Shown here one piece after another: positions 9,137-19,029 of a stretch of DNA of 52,789 bases. Within the stretch, counting starts at the first letter, position 1; each line of letters opens with the position of its first letter. Location of the stretch: contig CALDGQ010000002.1 in the NCBI GenBank assembly GCA_937941765.1, forward strand, positions 1 to 52,789, given 5' to 3'. Origin of the DNA: an uncultured Saprospiraceae bacterium. Lineage in GTDB: Bacteria; Bacteroidota; Bacteroidia; Chitinophagales; Saprospiraceae. The position numbers and the translations under genes were made by a program. The notes beneath the pieces are model-generated. The model worked only from the letters and a program-made list of their open reading frames with translations. It did no database searches and was not told the origin of the DNA.

Positions 9137-9230
9137 AAGCAAATAGTTAAATAAAATTAACCACTTAAGAATCGCTGGAGAACTGCAGAATATTGAACCA
9201 ACCCAACGCCCTTTGCTTACCAAAAAATCT

Positions 9231-9238
9231 TATATTTG
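9231..9238 (+). promoter_or_regulatory. Candidate -7 box for the monomeric isocitrate dehydrogenase
   Basis: TATATTTG matches TAnnTTTG, 33 bases before the ATG at 9272, implying a short leader. A TTTG lies upstream at 9212 but the gap is only 15 nt, shorter than usual. Confidence 0.45.
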
Positions 9239-9271
9239 CCACCTAATTCAATAAAATAAACTAAATAATAG

Positions 9272-11488
<2,217 letters not shown>

Positions 11489-11593
11489 TCGATGTGTATA
11501 TAGTGTTTTTTTTACGACTAAGACACTAAGACATTAAGGAGTAGGTGGATTTGAAAACGTTGCATTTTTTAAAAGATAAATAAACACAATTGA

Positions 11594-11643
11594 AAGCCTG
11601 TCTTGTATCGATATTTGTCGGTAATTAGATGGGCTTTTTTTTT
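11594..11643 (+). terminator. Terminator of the monomeric isocitrate dehydrogenase
   Basis: AAGCCTGTCT (11594-11603) pairs with AGATGGGCTT (11627-11636), allowing G-U, and is followed by nine T. Confidence 0.7.
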
Positions 11644-11680
11644 ATACCATATAAGGCATATAAGTTGATCGACGATTCGT

Positions 11681-11721
11681 AAAAAAGGCACATAAGATGT
11701 ATGTACTCCTTATGTGCCTTT
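11681..11721. terminator. Bidirectional hairpin between convergent genes
   Basis: A perfect 13-bp stem AAAGGCACATAAG (11684-11696) / 11709-11721 is flanked by A-rich and T-rich ends. It can act on either strand between the convergent IDH and Fe-S carrier genes. Confidence 0.65.
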
Positions 11722-11758
11722 CTTAATATTTGGACGTTCCTTCAATGTCTTATATGCT

Positions 11759-11794
11759 AAAAAAAAAACCTCACTCCAAAAGAAGCAAGGTTTT
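11759..11794 (-). terminator. Terminator of the A-type Fe-S carrier gene
   Basis: On the minus strand a 13-bp stem (11765-11777 with 11782-11794, several G-U pairs, loop TTTT) is followed by a long T-run, 38 bases past the stop at 11832. Confidence 0.75.
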
Positions 11795-11831
11795 ATGTTT
11801 ATATGACGAGGGTCTATTTATTACAAATTAT

Positions 11832-12188
11832 TTAAGCACTAAAAGAAGTACCACAACCACAAGTTTCCTTAGCATTCGGATTAGTGAATGTAAATCCACG
11901 ATTATTCAAACCTTGAACCCAATCCACTTCAATTCCCAAAAGATAAATGGCATGTGCCTTTTCCATGAATACTCTGAAGCCACCGATTTCGTACTCATCA
12001 TCTTTTTCCTTCTTTACATCAAATCCTAAAACGTAAGAAAAGCCAGAGCAACCGCCACCTTTCACACCTACACGGACACCGTGACTATCATCTACATTTT
12101 GTTCGGTCATGATTCTTTTCAACTCTGTAATTGCTCCTTCTGTGAGCGTAATTGGTTGGGTGATCATATCTTTCTTTACTTCTGTCAT
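11832..12188 (-). CDS. A-type iron-sulfur cluster carrier (HesB/IscA/ErpA/SufA family)
   Basis: A 118-residue protein that carries [2Fe-2S]/[4Fe-4S] clusters from the assembly scaffold to target enzymes. The three diagnostic cysteines are present: 'GGGCSGFSY' in the middle and 'ETCGCGTSF' at the end, with 'VRVGVKGGGCSG' typical of the family. Length is usual if translation begins at ATG 12188. A second ATG six codons in ('MITQPITLTE') would also suit. The gene stands alone, away from any suf or isc cluster, so IscA, SufA and ErpA cannot be told apart. Confidence 0.9.
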   Translation of the reverse strand: MTEVKKDMITQPITLTEGAITELKRIMTEQNVDDSHGVRVGVKGGGCSGFSYVLGFDVKKEKDDEYEIGGFRVFMEKAHAIYLLGIEVDWVQGLNNRGFTFTNPNAKETCGCGTSFSA

Positions 12189-12454
12189 TTTCGCTAAATT
12201 AAATTGAAAAACAAGTTACGTAAAATTAAAACGAAAACCCATAATGGTTAGTTCATGATTTAGGCTTAAAATCAAAAATAAATACTGTAATTAATTGATT
12301 GTTAGTAATTTATATTGAAATTAATTTGATTTTTCTAAACATAATTCTCCATTATAAAGCTTAAAATTTGCTTAAATGTATAAAATTCATGTCTCCAAAA
12401 ACATTCATTCAGTTATTAATTAATATATCACTACCATAAATCTATCTATCCGTT

Positions 12455-12462
12455 TATTTTTG
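12455..12462 (+). promoter_or_regulatory. Candidate -7 box for the 12486 gene
   Basis: TATTTTTG fits TAnnTTTG, 24 bases before the ATG. No good -33 box is seen. The rest of the 297-base gap 12189-12485 is AT-rich and I see nothing else in it. Confidence 0.35.
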
Positions 12463-12485
12463 TGGAATAAAACAACGTATAATTA

Positions 12486-13019
12486 ATGTCAACAACCGTT
12501 TCTGTTATTTTAGAAATTATCAAAATTACTGTTCCAGCACTGATTGTGTTTGCGACGGTTTATTATTTGATGAAAGAGTATTTTGGAAGTCAGCTCCGTA
12601 TGAAATCGATGGATTACAAACAAAAAGCAACTAGCACAACGGTTCCTTTGAAGTTGCAAGCTTACGAAAGACTTTCTCTTTTTTGTGAACGAATCGATTT
12701 GCCAAGTGTCGTCCTTCGAGTACGAGACAATGAAATGAATGCCTCGGATTTGAGAATGTCGATGATGATTGCTATACAACATGAATTTGAACATAACATT
12801 ACGCAGCAAGTTTATGTCTCTCAAAATTTATGGGAAATTGTAAAAATAGCAAGAGATAATAGCCTCAATATTTTGGATAATATCTATGAGGCCATTGATC
12901 CAAAAGCAAGTGGGGCAGAATTTGCAAAAGCAATATTAGCGTTCCATCAACAACAAGGAAATCCGATTCTTCCAAGAGCTTTGCAAGCAATCAAAGAAGA
13001 AGCAGGTGTATTGTTGTAA
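12486..13019 (+). CDS. Conserved membrane-anchored hypothetical protein
   Basis: 177 residues. One N-terminal membrane helix (about residues 8-28, 'ITVPALIVFATVYYLM') is followed by a mainly helical cytoplasmic domain. That domain has an Arg/Glu-rich stretch 'LQAYERLSLFCERID' and the strongly family-like 'AIQHEFEHNITQQVYVS'. I recall this as a Bacteroidota family of unknown function (DUF7935-like), which is not certain. It lies 21 bases ahead of the 5'-nucleotidase-domain lipoprotein and probably shares its transcript. Confidence 0.7.
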   Translation: MSTTVSVILEIIKITVPALIVFATVYYLMKEYFGSQLRMKSMDYKQKATSTTVPLKLQAYERLSLFCERIDLPSVVLRVRDNEMNASDLRMSMMIAIQHEFEHNITQQVYVSQNLWEIVKIARDNSLNILDNIYEAIDPKASGAEFAKAILAFHQQQGNPILPRALQAIKEEAGVLL

Positions 13020-13040
13020 ACGGTTAACACCAATCAAAAA

Positions 13041-13793
13041 ATGAACATCATGAATATCAAACAGCTGATTTTAAGTTGCCTCATTATCACCTTAATGGGA
13101 TGCACAAAAGTGATGCATGTTTCCAATTCTGAAGCGAAGTCCTATCCAGTGTCAAATGAAGAAATCCAGCCAGATCAATCTGTTGATGAATTGATAGCAC
13201 CTTATCGCAAGGAGTTGGACAAAGTGATGAATGAAGTGATTGGTTTTTCTGAAACGGATCTTTATAAAACACAACCAGAAGGAACGCTCAACAACTGGAT
13301 GGCAGACGCGATCCAATATCAAAGTAAGAAACATTTCAAGGAGCACGTCGATTGTACGATTCTAAATTATGGTGGTATCCGTATTCCATCCATTGCAAAA
13401 GGAGAAATTACTAGAAGTAAAATCTTTGAATTGATGCCATTCGATAATGAAGTTTTATTGTTAGAATTGGACAAAAAGATATTAACTCAGTTGCTCAACA
13501 AAGTTGCAGAATATGGCGGTTGGCCAATCAGCAAAGAATTAAAAATGAATATTGCAGACGGAAAAGCAACAGATATTTTAATAAATGGAAAACCATTGGA
13601 AGATAAAATATATCAAGTTGCCATTCCTGATTATATCGCAAATGGTGGTGATAGTTGTTTTTTCCTTTCTGAATTAAAACAGAATCGTTTGGGTATATTG
13701 GTTCGGGATGCGTTGTTGACACACGTTGAAGAAATGACTAAAAAAGGGGAGAAGATTAATGTGGTTAAAGATGGGCGTTTGACGAGTAATTGA
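13041..13793 (+). CDS. Lipoprotein with 5'-nucleotidase C-terminal domain
   Basis: 250 residues with lipobox 'ITLMGC' (Cys at about residue 21), so a membrane-anchored periplasmic or surface protein. The remainder matches the substrate-binding C-terminal domain of UshA-type 5'-nucleotidases: 'EGTLNNWMADAIQ', 'ILNYGGIRIPSIAKGEIT', 'ELMPFDNEVLLLEL' and 'IPDYIANGGDSCFFL'. The metallophosphatase domain that normally precedes it is absent. In Bacteroidota this half is often a separate gene followed by the metallophosphatase gene, but here the next genes are unrelated. It may therefore pair with a partner elsewhere or only bind nucleotides. Confidence 0.88.
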   Translation: MNIMNIKQLILSCLIITLMGCTKVMHVSNSEAKSYPVSNEEIQPDQSVDELIAPYRKELDKVMNEVIGFSETDLYKTQPEGTLNNWMADAIQYQSKKHFKEHVDCTILNYGGIRIPSIAKGEITRSKIFELMPFDNEVLLLELDKKILTQLLNKVAEYGGWPISKELKMNIADGKATDILINGKPLEDKIYQVAIPDYIANGGDSCFFLSELKQNRLGILVRDALLTHVEEMTKKGEKINVVKDGRLTSN

Positions 13794-13819
13794 ATTATAT
13801 GAATCTTGTAGAAATTTAA

Positions 13820-13860
13820 TTGAATATCGAATATCGAACAGGGAATGTCGAATTTCGAAG
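13820..13860. repeat. Left 41-bp inverted-repeat arm of the four-helix-bundle cassette
   Basis: Built of (GAATATC) and (GAATTTC) words; 39 of 41 bases are complementary to 14338-14378. Less exact complementarity (GTACGTGAG/CTCACGAGC) extends inward on both sides. Confidence 0.85.
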
Positions 13861-13914
13861 TTGAGTACGCGATGGAGTACGTGAGTTATTGAATCAATTA
13901 GCAACATACAAATC

Positions 13915-14286
13915 ATGAAAACTACGAATAAATTCAACTTAGAAGATCGGTTGGTCGAATTTGCAGTAGCGGTTATTAAGCTAACTGAGAAATTACCAGG
14001 CAATTATGCAGCTATACATTTATCGAAGCAAATTTCTAGATCAGCGACAGCACCTGCTTTATTGTATGGTGAAGCTCAAGCTGCAGAGTCACGAGCAGAT
14101 TTTATTCATAAAATGAAAGTCGCTCTCAAAGAACTCCGCGAGACTTTCGTATGTCTAAAAATCATATCAAAATTGAACTACATTTCAGAAGAAAAAATTG
14201 TAGTCATCAATAAGGAAAATAACGAACTGATTTCAATTTTTGTAAAAAGTATTTCTACTGCAAAAAGCCGAATGAATAAATCTTAA
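13915..14286 (+). CDS. Four-helix bundle protein (23S rRNA intervening-sequence / S23 family)
   Basis: 123 residues, fully helical in character, with the family order: 'NLEDRLVEFAVAVIKLTEKLP' (helix 1), 'IHLSKQISRSATAPALLYGEAQAAES' (helix 2), 'DFIHKMKVALKELRETFVCLKI' (helix 3) and a C-terminal helix near 'NKENNELISIFVKSI'. Relatives are encoded inside 23S rRNA intervening sequences and scattered in intergenic sites; their biochemical role is not established. The gene is enclosed by 41-bp inverted repeats (13820-13860 and 14338-14378) and nothing else lies between them, which gives it the look of a small self-contained cassette. Confidence 0.9.
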   Translation: MKTTNKFNLEDRLVEFAVAVIKLTEKLPGNYAAIHLSKQISRSATAPALLYGEAQAAESRADFIHKMKVALKELRETFVCLKIISKLNYISEEKIVVINKENNELISIFVKSISTAKSRMNKS

Positions 14287-14337
14287 TCTTAAAAGCTCAC
14301 GAAGCCTCATTTACTCCTAGCGCACTCACGAGCTTCA

Positions 14338-14378
14338 CTTCGAAATTCGAAATTCCTTGTTCGATATTCGATATTCAA
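14338..14378. repeat. Right 41-bp inverted-repeat arm of the four-helix-bundle cassette
   Basis: Reverse complement of 13820-13860 with two mismatches. It ends 9 bases before the DUF998 start codon, so the cassette's outer edge sits in that gene's ribosome-binding region. Confidence 0.85.
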
Positions 14379-14387
14379 ATCCCCCTC

Positions 14388-15131
14388 ATGAAATTTCCCA
14401 AATTAAAAAAAACAGTCATCTATTTCGCACTATTCGGTGGAGCTCAATTTGTGATCCTCACCTTAATCTCCATGATCGTATACCCTGGAGGAACCCTATT
14501 TTCACCCGATTTAACAACCTATTCATTTAGCAGAAACTTTTTTAGTGATCTTGGAAGAACCGAAACCTTTAGCGGAGTTGACAATTATTTAAGCTGCACA
14601 TTATTCACATGGGCATTAACGATTGCTGGATTTTCGATTGGGCTATTCTTTGTTATATTACCGACATTGTTTAAAAATAAATTAGCGATAGTCTTAGCAA
14701 TAGTTGCAGGATTGCTAGGCGCTTTTTCTGGATACTGTTTTGTGGAAACTGCATGGCGACCTTGGGATCTCGATTATCCTGGACATGTCAAGTTTGTGCG
14801 AATTGGATTCGTCACTTTTCTAGTATCTGTAATTTTATATGGATTGGCCATTTTTTCTGACAAATTTTATCCTAATAAATATGGAGGCGTCTTTGCTATT
14901 CTTTCAATCATCATGGCCATTCAAGTAGTTATCATGTTTTACGGACCTAGACCGAATGCATCGGAATGGGGATTATTTTTACAAGCTATTAGTCAGAAGA
15001 TTGTTGTTTACTCCGAGATTTTGACTTTGAGTTATATGGCGGCTGGCGTTTTGCGCCAGAATTTCAATGGCAATGGCAAAGAAAATGGCAATGTCAATGG
15101 CAATGGCAATGGAGGACGTGAGCTCACGTAG
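14388..15131 (+). CDS. DUF998-like multi-pass membrane protein
   Basis: 247 residues with about six hydrophobic segments (roughly residues 12-32, 62-84, 92-112, 130-152, 160-182, 195-215). The loop 'YSFSRNFFSDLGRTETFSG' after the first helix is typical of the DUF998 family, whose function is unknown. The natural protein seems to end near 'AAGVLRQN'. The last ~22 residues ('NGNGKENGNVNGNGNGG') are encoded by the AATGGC word repeat and the left arm of the palindrome at 15088-15170. The repeat has therefore either been taken into the gene or pushed its stop codon downstream. Confidence 0.8.
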   Translation: MKFPKLKKTVIYFALFGGAQFVILTLISMIVYPGGTLFSPDLTTYSFSRNFFSDLGRTETFSGVDNYLSCTLFTWALTIAGFSIGLFFVILPTLFKNKLAIVLAIVAGLLGAFSGYCFVETAWRPWDLDYPGHVKFVRIGFVTFLVSVILYGLAIFSDKFYPNKYGGVFAILSIIMAIQVVIMFYGPRPNASEWGLFLQAISQKIVVYSEILTLSYMAAGVLRQNFNGNGKENGNVNGNGNGGRELT

Positions 15132-15170
15132 TAAGTTCACGTCCTCCATTGATATTGCCATTGACATTGC
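15088..15170. repeat. Palindrome of CAATGGC words between the DUF998 gene and lepA
   Basis: 15088-15122 and 15136-15170 are reverse complements at 32 of 35 positions, with a 13-nt loop. AATGGC words continue outward to about 15065 and AATTGACATT words to about 15180. It overlaps the last codons of the DUF998 gene and ends just before the lepA promoter. Confidence 0.85.
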
Positions 15171-15196
15171 AATTGACATTCCTATAGAAATTGCTA

Positions 15197-15226
15197 TTGA
15201 TTATGCCATTACTATTCGTATCTTTG
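15197..15226 (+). promoter_or_regulatory. lepA promoter
   Basis: TTG (15197-15199), 19 bases, then TATCTTTG (15219-15226): an exact fit to the Bacteroidota -33/-7 consensus. Only six bases separate the -7 box from the lepA ATG at 15233, so the message should be leaderless or nearly so. Confidence 0.75.
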
Positions 15227-15232
15227 CGCCCT

Positions 15233-17023
15233 ATGAAATTAATTCGAAATTTCTGTGTAATTGCACATATTGATCATGGTAAAAGCACCCTTTCAGACCG
15301 ATTGTTGGAGTTTACCAAAACAATCTCGGAAAGAGATATGCAAGATCAAGCATTGGACGGGATGGATTTGGAGCGTGAGAAAGGTATTACTATTAAAAGT
15401 CATGCTATTCAACTTTACTATGATCATCCAGATGGCAATAAATACACTTACAACTTAATTGATACACCAGGACACGTAGATTTTTCTTACGAAGTATCTC
15501 GTTCTATTGCTGCCTGCGAGGGAGCATTGTTATTGGTGGATGCATCTCAAGGAATTCAAGCGCAAACCATTTCTAATCTTTATTTAGCAATCGAACATGA
15601 TTTAGAAATCATTCCGATTTTGAATAAAGTAGATATGGAAAGTGCGATGATTGATGAGGTTTCTGATCAGATCATTGATATGATTGGTTGCAAAAAGGAA
15701 GATATTATTTTGGCGAGTGGTAAGACAGGGCAAGGAGTTGAAGAGATCTTGAATGCCATTAAAGATAGATGTCCTGAACCCAAGGGTAGTGTTGATGAAC
15801 CACTTCAAATGCTGATTTTTGATTCCGTATTCAATTCATTTAGAGGTGTTATTGCTTACTTCAGGATCATGAATGGAACGTTGAAGAAAGGAGAAAAAGT
15901 TCGTTTCGTAAATACTGGAAAAGAATACCATGCCGACGAAATTGGGATTTTGCAAATCAAGCAAGTACCAAAAAATGAATTGAAAGCTGGTAATGTTGGA
16001 TACATTATTACAGGTATAAAAGCATCTAAAGAAATCAAAGTAGGAGATACAATTACTCATGTGGATCGACCATGTGAGGCGGCGATCGATGGATTTGAAG
16101 ATGTAAAGCCAATGGTTTTCGCCGGAATTTTCCCAATCGATAATGATGACTTCGAAGATCTGAGAGATAGCTTAGAAAAATTACAACTCAACGATGCTTC
16201 TTTGGTTTTTGAACCAGAATCTTCTGCTGCATTGGGATTCGGATTCCGTTGTGGTTTCTTAGGAATGTTGCACTTGGAAATTATCCAAGAACGCTTGTCA
16301 AGAGAATTTGATCAAGAAGTAATTACCACCATTCCAAACGTTGGTTATTTTGCATATACCAAAAAAGGTGAAAAGGTAAAAGTAAATACACCTAATGATT
16401 TACCAGAACCTACTATTTTGGAACGAGTGGAAGAACCATATATAACTGCTCAGATTATCACTAAGCCTGATTATTTTGGTCAAATTATGTCGTTGTGTAT
16501 GGACAAACGTGGGATGCTGACCAAGCAACATTATCTTTCTCCTGACCGTGTTGAAATGAGTTTCGAATTACCATTGGCCGAAATTGTTTTTGATTTTTAC
16601 GACAAGTTGAAATCTATGACCAGAGGATATGCCTCTTTCGATTACGCACCTTTAGAATATCGGGCTTCCGATTTAGTTCGACTCGATATCCTATTAAATA
16701 GCGAACCAGTTGATGCCATGTCTGCACTGGTACACAGAACAAAAGCTGCAGCTTTCGGAAAGAAAATTTGCAAGAAATTAAAAGAATTATTGCCTCGTCA
16801 ACAATTTGTTATAGCAATCCAAGCATCTATTGGAGCAAAGATCGTTGCCAGAGAAACTATCTCCGCTATGCGTAAGGATGTAACTGCAAAATGTTATGGT
16901 GGTGATATCACTCGTAAACGTAAGTTGTTGGAAAAGCAGAAAAAAGGTAAGAAGAAAATGCGTCAGATTGGAAATGTAGAAGTGCCACAAAAAGCATTCT
17001 TGGATGTTTTGAAATTAGATTAA
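15233..17023 (+). CDS. lepA: Elongation factor 4 (LepA), ribosome-associated GTPase
   Basis: A 596-residue translational GTPase that binds the ribosome, proposed to back-translocate stalled complexes or assist initiation and 30S assembly. The start '[19 protein letters not shown]' aligns with E. coli LepA residue for residue. Further motifs are '[12 protein letters not shown]' (G2 region), '[15 protein letters not shown]' (G3), 'NKVDM' (G4), '[18 protein letters not shown]', and the LepA-specific C-terminal domain ending '[19 protein letters not shown]'. The ATG at 15191, 14 codons upstream, is rejected because it precedes the -33/-7 promoter. A terminator follows. Confidence 0.98.
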   Translation: MKLIRNFCVIAHIDHGKSTLSDRLLEFTKTISERDMQDQALDGMDLEREKGITIKSHAIQLYYDHPDGNKYTYNLIDTPGHVDFSYEVSRSIAACEGALLLVDASQGIQAQTISNLYLAIEHDLEIIPILNKVDMESAMIDEVSDQIIDMIGCKKEDIILASGKTGQGVEEILNAIKDRCPEPKGSVDEPLQMLIFDSVFNSFRGVIAYFRIMNGTLKKGEKVRFVNTGKEYHADEIGILQIKQVPKNELKAGNVGYIITGIKASKEIKVGDTITHVDRPCEAAIDGFEDVKPMVFAGIFPIDNDDFEDLRDSLEKLQLNDASLVFEPESSAALGFGFRCGFLGMLHLEIIQERLSREFDQEVITTIPNVGYFAYTKKGEKVKVNTPNDLPEPTILERVEEPYITAQIITKPDYFGQIMSLCMDKRGMLTKQHYLSPDRVEMSFELPLAEIVFDFYDKLKSMTRGYASFDYAPLEYRASDLVRLDILLNSEPVDAMSALVHRTKAAAFGKKICKKLKELLPRQQFVIAIQASIGAKIVARETISAMRKDVTAKCYGGDITRKRKLLEKQKKGKKKMRQIGNVEVPQKAFLDVLKLD

Positions 17024-17047
17024 GATACTATCTTTTAAAAATATTGT

Positions 17048-17080
17048 AAGCGGAATAAAGTCAAATTTGTTCCGCTTTTT
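17048..17080 (+). terminator. Terminator of lepA
   Basis: An 8-bp stem AAGCGGAA (17048-17055) / TTCCGCTT (17070-17077) is followed by T residues, 25 bases after the stop. Confidence 0.8.
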
Positions 17081-17201
17081 TATTAAATTATTCTGAAATG
17101 ATCTCAAACCCATTCAAGGTTTAAACAATATTTCTTAGTGTTTAAAAAACCTAACAATATTTTTGCATATTTTTATGAGTTATGCAGATTAGTTTTATTA
17201 A

Positions 17202-17351
17202 AGTGAAGATTGAATTGCAATAAAACAAGTATTTAATGAAATGGTTAATAATAATTCTTTTGAATTAAGTGGAATACTACCAGGCATCTATTGGGTAAAT
17301 ATTGTTGGAAATGGGGTAGCAGTGAGTGAGAAATTGGTAGTCGTAAAATAG
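17202..17351 (+). pseudogene. Decayed remnant of a T9SS sorting domain
   Basis: Frame 17241-17351 reads 'NSFELSGILPGIYWVNIVGN' then 'GVAVSEKLVVVK' and stop, the classic end of a type A sorting domain. Going upstream the same frame gives 'KQVFNE' and is closed by a TGA at 17211. 'VKIEL' appears in a neighbouring frame from 17203. No rest of the gene exists between the lepA terminator and here. I read it as the leftover 3' end of a surface-protein gene with at least one frameshift. Confidence 0.65.
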
Positions 17352-17375
17352 TAGAACGCTTCAAACTATAAACTA

Positions 17376-17996
17376 TTACTTTTTCTCTTTCGATTTCTTT
17401 TTCGATTTAAAATGAAATCTATATGCAAAGGTTAAAAAGAATAATTCACGTTGTCTGACCAAAAATCGGATGCGTGTTTCTGTTGTTTGAGAACGATTGG
17501 TAGGTTGATTAACATGTACATAGCTATATCCTTTTGAAAATATCGGAATCGCTTCAAGATTTACATAAAGTTGATCAGAAAAATAATAATGAAAACCAAA
17601 AATTAATCCGAGGCCAACATCAACTCTTAGCCTCGTTCGAATTTCTTTATCTTCATTAAATTCAGCAGATCGATTAAAGTTACTATTCATAAAAAGCTCA
17701 CATCCGGAAACAATATAAAATGGTTTTTTGATTTCAGTTCTGATTTCTCTCCCAACAGAATAATTAAAACGTGCACTATAGGATTTTGTTTTAAAATCAT
17801 TATCCATTATAAAATCACCAAATGCTCCACGATGACGTCTATAAATATTACCTCTAAGATGCTTTTTGTAAATTAGGCTAAACTGGTTAAAACTATTAAA
17901 ACGAATTCCTAGTTCACGGTTGTTTTCTTGCCCAAAACTAATTTGACAACAGAGTAGAAAAAAAGCAAATAAAATAAATGGAATCCGACCAATCAT
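17376..17996 (-). CDS. Outer-membrane beta-barrel-like protein, paralog A
   Basis: 206 residues from ATG 17996, with signal peptide 'MIGRIPFILFAFFLLCCQ' and cleavage near 'SFGQ'. The body alternates aromatic and polar residues in strands and ends with the aromatic strand 'FFLTFAYRFHFK' plus a Lys-rich tail. It shares 'ELGIRFNSFNQFSLIYKK' and 'GLGLIFGFHYYFS' with the neighbour at 18048 (there 'EIGVRFSGFNNFSLIYKK' and 'GLGYVLGCRYELS'), so the pair arose by tandem duplication. The TTG-started longer form to 18047 is less likely. The specific function is unknown. Confidence 0.72.
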   Translation of the reverse strand: MIGRIPFILFAFFLLCCQISFGQENNRELGIRFNSFNQFSLIYKKHLRGNIYRRHRGAFGDFIMDNDFKTKSYSARFNYSVGREIRTEIKKPFYIVSGCELFMNSNFNRSAEFNEDKEIRTRLRVDVGLGLIFGFHYYFSDQLYVNLEAIPIFSKGYSYVHVNQPTNRSQTTETRIRFLVRQRELFFLTFAYRFHFKSKKKSKEKK

Positions 17997-18047
17997 AGTA
18001 ATGATATTATTCGTATTAAATTTGAAATAAGAAAAGAATATCGTCAA

Positions 18048-18716
18048 CTATTCTAATTTAGGAATATCGTCTATACCTTGTTGTAGTTTGAAGCTGTCAA
18101 ATTTATAACCAAGCGTAATATTTGCAAATATCGAATTAAAACCAAAGCTGATTCTGAAGTTTCTATTCAAATCATCTTTATCGAAAAAATAAGTACTCGA
18201 CAAATTAGGTACGGCCTCAATACTTAAGGAAAGCGCTTTGGAAAGTTCATACCGACAACCAAGCACATATCCCAAACCAAGCGTAATATTTAATGCATTG
18301 TTATTGTCTAGCGGAGCTAAAGAAGTATCACGGGCAACCTCTCTATTAGTAAAAGAAATATTTGTGAAGGGTTCAAAACCATGGAAAAATGAAAAGTTCT
18401 CATTTATCTTTTTTCTTTTCTCAATTCCAAAAGCATATCCAACTCTTGCAAAAACATCCGCTTCAGGATCACTATTAAAAAGTAAAGAAATACTAAAAAG
18501 ACGATGTCGCATAAATCGATTTTCAGTTTTTTGCTTTTTATAAATCAGACTGAAGTTATTAAACCCAGAAAATCGGACACCTATTTCGTGTGCTTTGTCT
18601 TGTGCTTGAACTTGATTAAAGCAACAAATCAATAGACACCAGAGTAATTGCTTTAATCGCTTTTTGAAAAATAAATTTAAATAAATAGGTGTATTTGATG
18701 GTATGCGTTTATTCAT
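18048..18716 (-). CDS. Outer-membrane beta-barrel-like protein, paralog B
   Basis: 222 residues from ATG 18716, with an N-terminal basic stretch and a signal-like segment 'LLWCLLICCFNQVQAQ'. About ten amphipathic beta strands follow. It is the upstream partner and paralog of the 17376 gene, and the two are separated by 51 bases. The strand-turn text 'FEPFTNISFTNRE' parallels 'CELFMNSNFNRSAE' in paralog A. It ends 'DDIPKLE' rather than with an aromatic residue. No ligand or transport role can be assigned. Confidence 0.72.
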   Translation of the reverse strand: MNKRIPSNTPIYLNLFFKKRLKQLLWCLLICCFNQVQAQDKAHEIGVRFSGFNNFSLIYKKQKTENRFMRHRLFSISLLFNSDPEADVFARVGYAFGIEKRKKINENFSFFHGFEPFTNISFTNREVARDTSLAPLDNNNALNITLGLGYVLGCRYELSKALSLSIEAVPNLSSTYFFDKDDLNRNFRISFGFNSIFANITLGYKFDSFKLQQGIDDIPKLE

Positions 18717-18817
18717 TGTTTTCAAAATTCAGTAACTTCAAAAAGTAGATTTATGTTCAATATTTGAATGAGTATTGGCAAGTCAAAGTTAATAAAAGAA
18801 AGGTTAACTCTGTAAAT

Positions 18818-18850
18818 AAAAAAGGTGACTTGATTTAAAATCAAGCCACC
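18818..18850 (-). terminator. Terminator downstream of the acetyltransferase
   Basis: A 13-bp stem (18824-18836 with 18838-18850, one G-U, essentially no loop beyond the stem's own A/T bases) is followed on the minus strand by TTTTTT. The rest of 18717-19029 shows only AT-rich sequence. Confidence 0.75.
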
Positions 18851-19029
18851 AAGTTCTAACACGCTCTTTTTCTTTGGAGTTAATTTATTTGTTCACGAGT
18901 GTGTATTTGTATCTTTATTACAATTCTGTTTTTAATTCTAATCTAATATAGTGAAAAAACTATTAATGTGTATGTTTTCTGTTAGAAATTTACGTTTATT
19001 TTTTGTTAACGTTGCTTTTACATGAAGTA

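Noticed and set aside
13820..14378. Insertion sequence with transposase
   Set aside because: The enclosed protein is a 123-residue four-helix bundle without nuclease motifs, and no target-site duplication is evident.
15191..15232. Upstream ATG giving a 14-residue N-terminal extension of LepA
   Set aside because: It lies upstream of the -33/-7 promoter, and family proteins start at the MKLIRNF position.
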